This document shows positions 20,315-30,401 of a stretch of DNA of 64,000 nucleotides, in pieces. Source of the DNA: Spiribacter sp. 2438 (GTDB lineage: Bacteria > Pseudomonadota > Gammaproteobacteria > Nitrococcales > Nitrococcaceae); NCBI RefSeq assembly GCF_009676705.1, contig NZ_CP046046.1, positions 372,001-436,000 on the forward strand, written 5' to 3'. Below the pieces are notes generated by a model. It was not told the origin of the DNA, ran no database searches, and was given only the letters and a program-made list of their open reading frames with translations. The position numbers and the translations under genes were made by a program. The first letter of the stretch is position 1. Each line of letters starts with the position of its first letter.

Positions 20315-20758
20315 TCAGCGTTCGTCGGCTTCCGCCCCCAGGATCTGGCAGTCCACGCCGAAGGCACTCGCGGCCATGGCCAATGGTCGATCGGCGGTGA
20401 GAAGGCAGCACTCCTGACGGGCCGCGGCGGCAAGATGAAGGGCGTCCAACGTTCGCAAATTCGTTTTACATGACGACAACCAACGCAGGGCTTGATCGAA
20501 AACCTCCACCGAGATGGGCACGGGTCGGTAGCGGCCGGCGACAATATCGTTTTCCAGGGCAGACTCTATACGGCGCGCCTGTGATTCGGTGATCTCACCC
20601 ATGCGAGACCAACGGGCGATTGCTGAGGCTATCTCCACTCGGACCAAAGGGCTCAATCCAATCTGCCCGCCTTGACACAGGAAGATGGCCTCCACAGCAG
20701 TGCTATTCACCTCCGAGCGATAGAACGGCAGAACGGCACTGGTATCCGCGTAAAGCAT
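20315..20758 (-). CDS. vapC: PIN-domain ribonuclease toxin, VapC family
   Basis: A 147-residue PIN-domain protein. It begins MLYADTSAVLPFY with the first catalytic aspartate, has the acidic residue in SPLVRVEIASAI, and ends with TLDALHLAAAARQ and LLTADRPLA supplying the remaining acidic residues. VapC toxins cleave tRNA or rRNA when released from their antitoxin. The ATG overlaps the antitoxin stop codon (TAATG), so the two are translationally coupled. All expected active-site acids are present. Confidence 0.88.
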   Translation of the reverse strand: MLYADTSAVLPFYRSEVNSTAVEAIFLCQGGQIGLSPLVRVEIASAIARWSRMGEITESQARRIESALENDIVAGRYRPVPISVEVFDQALRWLSSCKTNLRTLDALHLAAAARQECCLLTADRPLAMAASAFGVDCQILGAEADER

Positions 20759-21003
20759 TAGCCGCGTTCGTCTTCCTCTCTTAACGCCCGCACCGTGTCC
20801 GCTGCCGTTTCCTGCATTGGCGGTATGCCCTCACGGAGCGAGATCCTGGAGATGAAGGGAACAGCGTCTTGCGCCTCGACCCGTGTCATGCGTGCGACCG
20901 GCTTGCCATGACGAAGAATCGTAATCTCTTCGCCTCCCTGCTCGATCTGTCTCAGCAGGCTGGCGAAGTTTTCCCGGGCGTCTCGCACATTAACTTCTTT
21001 CAT
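20758..21003 (-). CDS. vapB: Antitoxin of the Phd/YefM type, partner of the PIN toxin
   Basis: An 81-residue protein. MKEVNVRDARENFASLLRQI and EEITILRHGKPVARM are the Phd/YefM DNA-binding fold; the C-terminal part (RALREEDERG) would wrap the toxin. The ATG at 21003 is chosen because GGAGGGG lies 8 bp upstream. A longer in-frame reading exists but runs through the palindromic operator. Antitoxin of this fold with a PIN toxin is a frequent hybrid pairing. Confidence 0.88.
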   Translation of the reverse strand: MKEVNVRDARENFASLLRQIEQGGEEITILRHGKPVARMTRVEAQDAVPFISRISLREGIPPMQETAADTVRALREEDERG

Positions 21004-21021
21004 TGATTGCCCCTCCAGCCT

Positions 21022-21065
21022 CTTGTGTACATGTTTAGCGTACACAAGGTTCTCCTCTCTCTCAA
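21022..21065 (-). promoter_or_regulatory. Promoter and palindromic operator of the antitoxin-toxin pair
   Basis: CTTGTGTAC (21022-21030) and GTACACAAG (21040-21048) are perfect 9-bp inverted arms separated by 9 bp, 18 bp upstream of the antitoxin start. On the minus strand TTGAGA (21065-21060) and TACGCT (21042-21037) are spaced by 17 bp, so the palindrome covers the -10 region. This is the expected layout for autorepression by the antitoxin. Confidence 0.75.
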
Positions 21066-21107
21066 TTAAGCTCATGGAAGCCTTGTCGGCCGACGCTGGC
21101 CGAACAC

Positions 21108-21989
21108 CTAGCCCCCCACCCAGCGAATCACCGTATCCAGTGTCCGGCTCGGCAGAAAGCGCTTCAAAACCTTGAAGACGTGGGTCGGCACCGTGACGTG
21201 GTAGCGCGGCTTGGGGTGGGCGGCTTCCAGGGCCCGCCACAGCGTGCGGGCCACGGCCTCCGGGCCCCGGGTGAACGGCGGGTCGCCCTCGCTTTGCAGG
21301 CGGACGATGACCTGATGATAGCGGTCGCGGTGGACGCTGGCCTCGACCCGCGCCGGCCAGTCGGCGCCGCTCGCCTGACCCTCCGCTCCTACCCATCGCT
21401 GAAACCGGGTCCAGCCGTTGGCGCGGAATTCGCTGGTGACCGGGCCGGTCTGGATGAGCACCGCGTGGATGGCGGTGCCCCGTAGCTCGTGCCGCAGGGT
21501 GTCGGTCAGGCCTTCCAGGGCGTATTTGCTGGCGTTGTAGGCGCCGCGCCAGGGCAGGCTGATAAAGCCGAGCACCGAGCTGTGCTGGACGATGCGGCCC
21601 CAGCCCTGGGCGCGCATGGCCGGCAGCACCGCCCGGGTGACCGCGTGGGCGCCGAAGACGTTGGTCTCGAACTGCTCCCGCAGGGCCTCCCGGGGCAGGT
21701 CTTCCAGCGCACCGGGCTGGCCGAAGCCGGCGTTATTGAACACCGCGTCGATGCGGCCCTGGGTGCGGCCCAGCAGGGTGTCTACGGCGCGCTGGATGCT
21801 GTGGTCATCGTCCACGTCCATGACCAGGGCGTCCTCCAGCCCCGCCGCCATCAGATCGTCCACGTCGGCCGGGCGGCGGGCGGTGGCAAATACCCGCCAG
21901 CCCCGCTGCTGCAGGGTGAGCGCGCAGTGCCGACCAATGCCGGTGGAGCAGCCGGTAATGAGGATCACCGGGGGCGTGCCGGGGGCCAT
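21108..21989 (-). CDS. Short-chain dehydrogenase/reductase
   Basis: A 293-residue classical SDR. ILITGCSTGIGRHCA at residues 9-23 is the TGxxxGIG cofactor motif, NNAGFGQPG is the NNAG motif, and the catalytic set is Ser in QHSSVLGF with YNASK. RRPAD after the second strand suggests NADP(H) preference, by inference. The C-terminal extension resembles the retinol-dehydrogenase-like group often annotated as SDR family oxidoreductase. It begins 3 bp after the M24-like gene, so the two are co-transcribed; the substrate is unknown. Confidence 0.85.
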   Translation of the reverse strand: MAPGTPPVILITGCSTGIGRHCALTLQQRGWRVFATARRPADVDDLMAAGLEDALVMDVDDDHSIQRAVDTLLGRTQGRIDAVFNNAGFGQPGALEDLPREALREQFETNVFGAHAVTRAVLPAMRAQGWGRIVQHSSVLGFISLPWRGAYNASKYALEGLTDTLRHELRGTAIHAVLIQTGPVTSEFRANGWTRFQRWVGAEGQASGADWPARVEASVHRDRYHQVIVRLQSEGDPPFTRGPEAVARTLWRALEAAHPKPRYHVTVPTHVFKVLKRFLPSRTLDTVIRWVGG

Positions 21990-21992
21990 GAC

Positions 21993-23207
21993 TCAGCCCA
22001 CCCCCTGCAGCCGCAGATCGTTGCGGGTCAGGGGCTCGCCGCCCTGCTCGGTGACCCGCACGGTGTTGCTCATGCCAATGCCCCACTCCCCGGGAATGCG
22101 CAGCATCAGCGGCAGGTGAAACACCATGTTCTCGGCGAACTCCCGCTCCACGCCGCGGGCGATGTAGCCGGAGCCCTCCACCCACGAGGGCGGAAACTGA
22201 ATTCCCACGGTGTAGCCATAGACGCCGGAGAAAAATGCCCGCTCAGCCATGGGCGCCAGGGCCTGGTCCGCCGCCGCGGCGGCGGTGTCGATGCTGACCC
22301 CGGGGCGCATGTGCTCGGTGAGCGCCTCATAAATGGACCGGATGGTGTCCGCGGTGCGGCGCATTTCGTCGGTGGGGGTGCCGGCCACCCGGGTGCGCAT
22401 CATGGGCGCGGTGTAGCGATGCCAGGCGGCCCCGAATTCCAGGAACACCGGATCGCCGTCGTTGACGTCGTGGCGCTGGTGGTTGCAGTGAATGACGCTG
22501 GAGCGCCAGCCGGTGGTGACGATGGGCTGCAGGCTCATGAACTCGCCCCCCGCCGCCAGCATGGCCGCCGAGCCCGTGGCGGCCAGCTGCTGGTCGGTCA
22601 CCCCCGGAGCGATCAGGCTGTCGGCGGCGGCGATGCCCGTCTCGGTGATGCGGGCGCTCGCCTGCAGCATGGCGATTTCCGCCTCGCTTTTGACGATTTT
22701 GATCCCGTCCACCAGCCCCGAGGCGTCAGTGAGTGTGACCGCCGGCAGCGCCGCCGCCAGCCCGTCCCGAAAGCCGCTGCGCAGGGCCGGGCCCCAGTTG
22801 TCGGTGCCCAGCTTCGGCCGATCGGCGGTGACCACCCCCGCGTCCCGAATGATGTCCGCCATCTGCTCCACGGCGCCGTTGGCGGCTTCCCAGCGATAGC
22901 CCACCACCTCATCCACCCGGGCGGTGGTCACCGCCGGGCCGGTTTCGATGGAGGGGACCTGTAGCACCGCCCGGCCATGGGCCCCGGCGGTGAGCAGCAG
23001 GGCGGTGTGCACCGACACCTCGAAGGTGTTGTAGCCGGTGAGGTAGCAGATGTCCGCGGCGTCGGTGACCAGCAGCGCGGCCAGTCCGGCGTCGTCCATG
23101 GCGCGGGCCACGCCGTCGCGGCGGCGGGCGTATTCGCTGTCCTCGAAGGGCAGTTCCAGACGGCCCACCCGGTCGGCCAGTTGGTCGCGATAGCGATTGA
23201 AATCCAT
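21993..23207 (-). CDS. M24-family hydrolase without metal ligands, ectoine-hydrolase-like (DoeA/EutD type)
   Basis: 404 residues with the two-domain creatinase/prolidase architecture (ALLVTDAADICYLTGYN in the N-domain). The metal ligands of M24 peptidases are missing: the usual D-x-G is LEFGA, the second aspartate is replaced in RYTAPMMRT, the histidine site reads GYTVGI and the first glutamate site reads FHLPLML. The same substitutions and the GY.VG..FPP.W pattern occur, from memory, in ectoine hydrolases DoeA/EutD, which are metal-free. The ATG at 23207 is chosen for its GGAG site. No doeB-type deacetylase is adjacent, so the substrate is tentative. Confidence 0.6.
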   Translation of the reverse strand: MDFNRYRDQLADRVGRLELPFEDSEYARRRDGVARAMDDAGLAALLVTDAADICYLTGYNTFEVSVHTALLLTAGAHGRAVLQVPSIETGPAVTTARVDEVVGYRWEAANGAVEQMADIIRDAGVVTADRPKLGTDNWGPALRSGFRDGLAAALPAVTLTDASGLVDGIKIVKSEAEIAMLQASARITETGIAAADSLIAPGVTDQQLAATGSAAMLAAGGEFMSLQPIVTTGWRSSVIHCNHQRHDVNDGDPVFLEFGAAWHRYTAPMMRTRVAGTPTDEMRRTADTIRSIYEALTEHMRPGVSIDTAAAAADQALAPMAERAFFSGVYGYTVGIQFPPSWVEGSGYIARGVEREFAENMVFHLPLMLRIPGEWGIGMSNTVRVTEQGGEPLTRNDLRLQGVG

Positions 23208-23321
23208 TGCTGTTCTCCGTTGCTGGCTGGCGGGCCCCGCCGCGTTGCTGGCCGTTATAGCAGATACCGGGCGCCCACCGGCAAAGCCCTCACCGGTCCG
23301 GCTCATGCCAGCCCCGGCCGA

Positions 23322-23975
23322 TCACGCCAGCAACACTGCCACCAGCCCGGTGATGAAGACTCCGTCAAAGGTGCCGGCCCCCCCGATGGAGGCGAGGGGT
23401 GAGCCCAGGCCGCGGACATCCCGCAGGCGCAGCAGATCCGCCCCGGCCAGCACCCCCAGGGTGCCGCAGATGTAGGCCAGCGGCGCGCTCTGCTCCGGCG
23501 CCAGGGTCACCGCCACCACCGCCGCGGCAATGGGGGCCACCAGGATGGGCATGCCGATGCCCATGCCCGGGATGGGTCGGCTGAAGGCGTAGCAAATGCC
23601 GGACTGGATGGCGATGGCCCCGATCACCGCCAGCACCGGCAGCGGGTGGTATTGCAGCAGGTACAGCGAGAACGCCACCGGGATCACGCAGCCGCCAACG
23701 TTCACGGCGATCAGGACTTTGCCCTCGGGCACCCGGGGGGCCAGCCGACTCATGGCCTGCATCTTGCGCTTGAGCTCCGGGTCCGGCGACCGGGTGGCGT
23801 CCATGGTGAACAGCGGCAGATTGATGGCGCTGCCCCCCAGGGACATCAGCAGCAGCAGAATGGCGGCGTTCTGGGACAGCCCCAGCCGGTCAAAGGCCAC
23901 GGTGACCACACCGATCTGGATGAGGGCGAACAGCAGCGCAAACAGAAATCCCCCCAGGATCATCTGCATGGGCAT
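23322..23975 (-). CDS. DUF1614 membrane protein
   Basis: A 217-residue protein with about seven hydrophobic segments. ALFALIQIGVVTVAFDRLGL, LLLMSLGGSAINLPL and VGGCVIPVAFSLYLL are typical of DUF1614, a family known from bacteria and archaea with no assigned function. The ATG at 23975 is preceded by AAGGAGG at good spacing; upstream in-frame codons are poor starts. It lies 114 bp ahead of the M24-like gene on the same strand and may be the first gene of that operon. Confidence 0.8.
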   Translation of the reverse strand: MPMQMILGGFLFALLFALIQIGVVTVAFDRLGLSQNAAILLLLMSLGGSAINLPLFTMDATRSPDPELKRKMQAMSRLAPRVPEGKVLIAVNVGGCVIPVAFSLYLLQYHPLPVLAVIGAIAIQSGICYAFSRPIPGMGIGMPILVAPIAAAVVAVTLAPEQSAPLAYICGTLGVLAGADLLRLRDVRGLGSPLASIGGAGTFDGVFITGLVAVLLA

Positions 23976-24064
23976 CGGCCACCTCCTTGACCAGGCAAAA
24001 AACCGGCTATCATATGCCTTGATCGGGCACCGTCGCCCGCCCCAAAGTTGCAAGGAAACCCAGC

Positions 24065-24367
24065 ATGCCGATTTATGAATACGCCTGCGATGCCTGTGGC
24101 CACGAGCTCGAGGCGCTGCAGGGTCTCTCCGATGACCCCCTCAACGAGTGTCCCGCCTGCGGAAAGGCGGCCCTGCGCCGCAAAATCTCGGCGGCGGCGT
24201 TCCGCCTGAAAGGCGGTGGCTGGTACGAAACGGATTTCAAAAAGGACAAGCAGCGCAATTTGGCCGGTGACAAAAAAGCCGAGAGTAAACCCGCGGCAAA
24301 GTCAGAGGATGCGAAGCCGAAGTCCGGCGAGGGCAAAACCGCGACCAAGCCCGCCAAAGCGGATTAG
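24065..24367 (+). CDS. FmdB-type zinc-ribbon protein
   Basis: A 100-residue protein starting MPIYEYACDACGHELEALQG, with a second knuckle NECPACGKAALRRKI. The four cysteines form the FmdB/CxxC zinc ribbon. The C-terminal 40 residues are a Lys/Ala-rich tail. The family is often labelled a putative regulatory protein without experimental support. It commonly precedes aspS in gammaproteobacteria, as here (84 bp). Confidence 0.9.
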   Translation: MPIYEYACDACGHELEALQGLSDDPLNECPACGKAALRRKISAAAFRLKGGGWYETDFKKDKQRNLAGDKKAESKPAAKSEDAKPKSGEGKTATKPAKAD

Positions 24368-24451
24368 CGCCGGCGCCGTCATGACGCCCCCGCTTGCCTG
24401 AACCCCCGTCACGGCTTACGATTTCGGGTTTTTCCCAACAGGCGGTTTTTC

Positions 24452-26232
<1,781 letters not shown>

Positions 26233-26236
<4 letters not shown>

Positions 26237-26745
26237 TCGGGTTCTTTCAGGGTCAGGCGGGTGCCGGGCTGAATCCCCAGGCGCTGCGCCTCGCCGGCGG
26301 CCAGCTCCAGGGCGGCGGCAATGGGCTCTGCGAGGCCATAGCCCCGGGTCTCCGGCTCCATGCGCTCCATGGCAATGACCCGGCCCTCCCGGTCCACATA
26401 GGCAATGTCCAGGGCCAGACGGACATTGCGCATGTGCCAGCTCACCTGCCGCGGTTCTTCAAACACAAACCAGATGGGATGATCCCGAATCAACCGGGCG
26501 GGCAGGTGCTGCATGCCCTGGGCGCGCTGCTCGGTGGTCTCCGCCACCCGCACGGTGAGGGTGTCCGGCCCGCCGGCCAGCGGGGCCAGGGGCTCGATGG
26601 CCAACTCGGCGGTGTCCATGGACTGCCAGGCGGCGGGGAGGTCGGTGGCCTCGGTGGCGGCGTTGCCGCTCAGCCAGGCGTCCACCAGCAGCACGAAGCC
26701 GGCCAGAGCCAGGCCCGCCACGATGCGATAAATCCAGCGTTTCAT
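26233..26745 (-). CDS. DUF192 protein, membrane-anchored
   Basis: A 170-residue protein: an N-terminal signal anchor ([19 protein letters not shown], residues 6-24) followed by the DUF192 domain. Conserved features are the RAQGMQHL segment, the [21 protein letters not shown] core and the [15 protein letters not shown] region. Its role is unknown; the family is widespread in bacteria and archaea and is usually exported. The ATG at 26745 gives the standard signal-anchor start. Confidence 0.85.
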
Positions 26746-26796
26746 AGTCGGGCAGTTTAACCCGCCGGGGGCGGGCGGGGCAGCCACCCCGCCGCC

Positions 26797-28242
26797 CTAG
26801 AAGCTGCCGAACAGCGTCCCGAGCGTAATCAGCCCCACCAGGGCAATGAACGGCCCCACCAGCGCCACCATGGCGAGATCAAAATAGGACTGGCGATGGG
26901 TGAGCCCGGCGATGGCCAGCAGGGTGATCACCGCGCCGTTGTGGGGCAGGGTGTCGAGCCCACCGGTGGCCACCGCGGTGACCCGGTGCAACAGCGCCGG
27001 GTCAATGCCCGCGGCGGCGGCCATCTCCAGATAGGTATCCCCCAGGGTGGAGAGCGCGATGCTCATGCCGCCGGAAGCGGAGCCGGTCATGCCCGCCAGC
27101 ACGTTCACGGCGATGGCCAGCGAGATCAGCGGGTTGTCGCCCCCCAGGCCCACCACGTTGTCCCGAATCACCACAAAGGCACTGAGGGAGGCGATCACCG
27201 CGCCAAACCCCACCAGGCTGGCGGTGTTGAAAATCGGCACCAGCGAGGCATTGGCGCCGTTATCGAGGGTCTGTTTGAGGTTGCCCAGGCGACGGAAGTT
27301 GGTGGCCAGCAACAGCACAATGGCGCAGACCAGGCCGACGATCACCGACCAGACGCCGCGCACCGACTCGATGCTGGTCTCGCCATACAGGGGCTCCGCC
27401 AGGTACTCGGTGTCCATGCGGGGGATGACCACGGTGGTGAACAGCAGGTTGACCCCAATCACCGTCAGCAGGGGCAGCAGCGCAATAATAAACCCGGGCC
27501 GCTGCCGGGCGGGCTCGTCCACCGGCAGTTCCATCAAATCAAAGCCCTCGCCGGCGGCCTTCTCCCGCAGCTCGCGGTTGGGGGTGAAGTCGGCGTCCGG
27601 ATGGTCGCCATAGCCCTCAGCGGCCAGCTGCCGGGCCCGCCAGTGCAGCCAGGTGATCCCCAGGCCGAACATCATTAGCGCGGTGATCACCCCCAGCCCC
27701 GGCGCCGCGAACGGGCTGGTGCCGAAATAGGGCATGGGGATGGCGTTCTGAATGGCCGGCGTGCCGGGCAGGGCGGTCATGGTAAAGGTGAACGCCCCCA
27801 GGCCGATGGTGGCGGGGATGAGCCGCTTGGGGATGTCCGCCTGGCGGAACAGCGCCGCGGCGATAGGGAACACCGCAAACGCCACCACAAACAGCGACAC
27901 CCCGCCATAGGTCATCACCGCGCCGGAGATCACCACCGCCAGAATCGCCCGCTCGCTGCCCAGCCAGTGGATGATGCCGTTGGCCAGGGACTCGGCACTG
28001 CCGGAGTCCTCCATCAGCTTGCCGAACACCGCCCCCAGCAAAAAGATGGGGAAGTACTGAATGATGAAGTCGCCCGCATCCCCCATGAACACCTGGGTGT
28101 AGCGGGCCAGGGCGTGGCCCTCGGCGCTGAACACCACCGCCAGGGTGGAGAGCACCGGGGTCAGAATTAGCAGGCTCACCCCCCGATAGGCCAGCACGAT
28201 CAGCGCCACCAGGGCGGCCACCACTACCAACAGACCGATCAT
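26797..28242 (-). CDS. GntP-family organic-acid permease
   Basis: 481 residues with about 12 hydrophobic segments. GVSLLILTPVLSTLAVVFS, AVMTYGGVSLFVVAFAVFP and GSASGGMSIALSTLGDTYLE fit GntP/CitMHS-like symporters for gluconate and other hydroxy acids. It overlaps the upstream patatin gene by 4 bp (ATGA). The substrate cannot be inferred; no gluconate kinase or dehydratase is adjacent. Confidence 0.85.
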   Translation of the reverse strand: MIGLLVVVAALVALIVLAYRGVSLLILTPVLSTLAVVFSAEGHALARYTQVFMGDAGDFIIQYFPIFLLGAVFGKLMEDSGSAESLANGIIHWLGSERAILAVVISGAVMTYGGVSLFVVAFAVFPIAAALFRQADIPKRLIPATIGLGAFTFTMTALPGTPAIQNAIPMPYFGTSPFAAPGLGVITALMMFGLGITWLHWRARQLAAEGYGDHPDADFTPNRELREKAAGEGFDLMELPVDEPARQRPGFIIALLPLLTVIGVNLLFTTVVIPRMDTEYLAEPLYGETSIESVRGVWSVIVGLVCAIVLLLATNFRRLGNLKQTLDNGANASLVPIFNTASLVGFGAVIASLSAFVVIRDNVVGLGGDNPLISLAIAVNVLAGMTGSASGGMSIALSTLGDTYLEMAAAAGIDPALLHRVTAVATGGLDTLPHNGAVITLLAIAGLTHRQSYFDLAMVALVGPFIALVGLITLGTLFGSF

Positions 28243-29303
28243 GGCGCGTCCCCCGGGGTGCGGACAGTGTCGCCGCGGAACAGCGCTTTCAGATCAAAAG
28301 TGCCGCGCTGGCCGAGATCTTCGAAGTGCTCATCCAAAAACTGGTCCGCCCAGTCCCAGCCCCGGTCGTGGAGGTGCTGCAGATACACCCACTCGGCGTT
28401 CAGCTTGCTGGAGGCGTCCAGGTCCTGGAGCTCTTCGTGGGCGTGAATGAGATGCACGAACACATCCCGATAGCGCTCGGATTCCAGCTTCTCCACCTCG
28501 ATCAGCTCATGGAGCAGCTCGATGAGCCGCAGCTCCTTGACCAGGCTCGCGTTAAAGGTGATTTCGTTAAGGCGGTTGATGATGTCCCGGCCGGTCACCG
28601 GCAACTCGTCCCGGGCCAGGGGGTTGATTTGCACCAGAATCAGATCCCGGGTGGCCTTGTCCTCCACCAGCGGGTAGAGGGCCGGGTTGCCGATGTAGCC
28701 GCCGTCCCAGTAGTGCTCGCCCTCGATCTCCACCGCCTGGAACATGAACGGCAGGCAGGCCGAGGCCATCACCCGATCCACGCAGAGTTCCGGCTGCTCA
28801 AAGGTCCGGCCCCGGCCGGTGCGCACGTTGGTGGCGGTGACAAACACCTTGACGTCGCTGCAACCGTTAACCCGCTCGAAATCCACCTGCTCCGCCAGCA
28901 GATCCCGCAGCGGGTTGACGTTCATGGGGTTCAGCTCATAAGGGGAGAACTGGCGGGTGAGCTGCTCGAAGAACAGATACCCCGGCGAGTTGTCCAGGCT
29001 GAAGTTGCTGGTGAGCCGGTCCCAGGGGCTGCGCTGAATGGGGGAGAGGGCCGCCGAGCGACTCACCGCCCGCCAGAAGGCCTCCAGGGCCTCCCGGGCG
29101 CCGTCTCGGCCGCCGCGCTGCAGGCCATCGGCCACCACCACGGCGTTCATGGCGCCGGCGCTGGTGCCACTCAGGGCCGACAGGGCGAGGCGGTCATCGC
29201 TGAGCAATCGATCCAGCACCCCCCAGGTGAGGGCGCCATGGGCGCCACCCCCCTGCAGGGCGAGGTCCACGGGTTTGGGTGCGGTGGTTGTGTTCATCGG
29301 CAT
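28239..29303 (-). CDS. Patatin-like phospholipase
   Basis: A 354-residue patatin-fold acyl hydrolase. DLALQGGGAHGALTWGVLD is the glycine-rich oxyanion segment, LSGTSAGAMNAV carries the nucleophilic serine (GTSAG), and WDGGYIGNPAL supplies the catalytic aspartate (DGG). The start at 29303 is the best of several in-frame ATGs (29297 also possible); the long upstream extension would run across the SMR gene on the other strand. It is coupled to the GntP permease downstream. The physiological lipid substrate is unknown. Confidence 0.88.
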   Translation of the reverse strand: MPMNTTTAPKPVDLALQGGGAHGALTWGVLDRLLSDDRLALSALSGTSAGAMNAVVVADGLQRGGRDGAREALEAFWRAVSRSAALSPIQRSPWDRLTSNFSLDNSPGYLFFEQLTRQFSPYELNPMNVNPLRDLLAEQVDFERVNGCSDVKVFVTATNVRTGRGRTFEQPELCVDRVMASACLPFMFQAVEIEGEHYWDGGYIGNPALYPLVEDKATRDLILVQINPLARDELPVTGRDIINRLNEITFNASLVKELRLIELLHELIEVEKLESERYRDVFVHLIHAHEELQDLDASSKLNAEWVYLQHLHDRGWDWADQFLDEHFEDLGQRGTFDLKALFRGDTVRTPGDAP

Positions 29304-29373
29304 ATTGCGCCGCAACATGGGCAAATGTGTCAAGCTAGACAATCCGCGACGGGACCAATCGACGGAGGGGAAC

Positions 29374-29697
29374 ATGTCAGCCTGGGTGATTCTGCTGGGG
29401 GCCATTATGGCCGAAGTGGCCGGCACCACCGCGCTAAAGCTCTCCTACGGGTTCAGCCGCCTGCTGCCGAGCCTGGTGGTGGTAGTGGCCTACGCGCTGG
29501 CGTTTCTGGCCCTGGGGTTTGTGTTGAAGCGCATGGACGTGAGTGTCGCCTACGCCATTTGGGCCGGGGTGGGCACCGCCACCGTGGCGGTGGTAGGCAT
29601 TGTCTACTTCGGTGAGTCCATAAACTGGATCAAGGCCGCCAGCCTGGGGCTGATCGTGCTGGGGCTGGTGGGCCTCAACCTCAGCGACGGGCGTTAG
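29374..29697 (+). CDS. Small multidrug resistance (SMR/EmrE-like) transporter
   Basis: A 107-residue, four-helix inner-membrane protein. The key Glu14 (MSAWVILLGAIMAEVAGTT) and Trp63 (VAYAIWAGVG) of EmrE are both at the same positions, so proton-coupled export of quaternary cations is expected. GGAGGGG lies 3 bp before the ATG. SMR proteins can also move osmolytes such as betaine or choline, which is worth noting in a halophile. Confidence 0.9.
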   Translation: MSAWVILLGAIMAEVAGTTALKLSYGFSRLLPSLVVVVAYALAFLALGFVLKRMDVSVAYAIWAGVGTATVAVVGIVYFGESINWIKAASLGLIVLGLVGLNLSDGR

Positions 29698-29774
29698 AGG
29701 GGCGTTATGGTTGGGGCCAAAGAACAGATATGTTAATTTAAAATCATTCCAATTAGGGACGAGTAGGAGGCGTT

Positions 29775-30251
29775 ATGGCCACACCATCAATTGATATCGG
29801 TATCGAAGCCGGTGCCCGCGCGGAAATTGCTTCCGGCGTTTCTCGGGTGCTAGCGGACAGCTATTCGTTGTACCTGAAGACCCATAACTTTCACTGGAAC
29901 GTCACCGGGCCGATGTTCAACACGCTCCACGCCATGTTCGAGGAGCAGTACACCGAATTGGCCACCGCGGTGGATGAACTGGCCGAGCGAATCCGGGCAC
30001 TGGGTGAGCGCGCCCCCGGTAGCTACAGCGAGTACCAGCAGCTCACCAGCATTCCCGAAGAGACCGGTTCACCGGAAGCCGCGGTCATGATCCGCCAGCT
30101 CAGGGAAGGCCATGAGGCGGTGGCCCGCACCGCGCGCGAGGCCTTTGCCCTGGCCGACCAGGCCCATGACGAGCCCACCGCGGATCTGTTGACCCAGCGC
30201 ATGCAGGTGCATGAGAAGACCGCCTGGATGCTGCGCAGCATGCTGGAGTGA
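29775..30251 (+). CDS. dps: Dps-family ferritin-like DNA-protection protein
   Basis: A 158-residue four-helix protein. LYLKTHNFHWNVTGPMFNTL and EEQYTELATAVDELAERIRALG carry the His/Asp/Glu residues of the Dps inter-subunit ferroxidase centre. It should form a 12-mer that oxidises iron with peroxide; the N-terminal tail is short, so DNA binding may be weak. AGGAGG precedes the ATG, and an AT-rich stretch at 29725-29755 probably holds the promoter. Confidence 0.92.
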   Translation: MATPSIDIGIEAGARAEIASGVSRVLADSYSLYLKTHNFHWNVTGPMFNTLHAMFEEQYTELATAVDELAERIRALGERAPGSYSEYQQLTSIPEETGSPEAAVMIRQLREGHEAVARTAREAFALADQAHDEPTADLLTQRMQVHEKTAWMLRSMLE

Positions 30252-30274
30252 GATCGATTCGGCGAGGCAAGGGG

Positions 30275-30350
30275 TGGTGGGTCGTGCAGGATTCGAACCT
30301 GCGACCAGCGGATTAAAAGTCCGATGCTCTACCAGCTGAGCTAACGACCC
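30275..30350 (-). tRNA. tRNA-Lys (anticodon TTT)
   Basis: A 76-nt cloverleaf on the minus strand. The acceptor stem GGGTCGT pairs with ACGACCC, the D-loop is AGCTCAGCTGGTAGAGC, the anticodon loop is CTTTTAA, the T-loop is GGTTCGAATCC, and CCA is encoded at the 3-prime end (30277-30275). Confidence 0.98.
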
Positions 30351-30401
30351 ATCAGTCCGCCATGATAAGCAGCCAGAGAGTTGCTAGCAATGGTTTTTGG
30401 G

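Noticed and set aside
30275-30350. tRNA-Lys as the integration site of the Wzz island
   Set aside because: The AT-rich block lies on the 5-prime side of the tRNA, no second copy of the tRNA 3-prime end was found near its other border, and there is no integrase.
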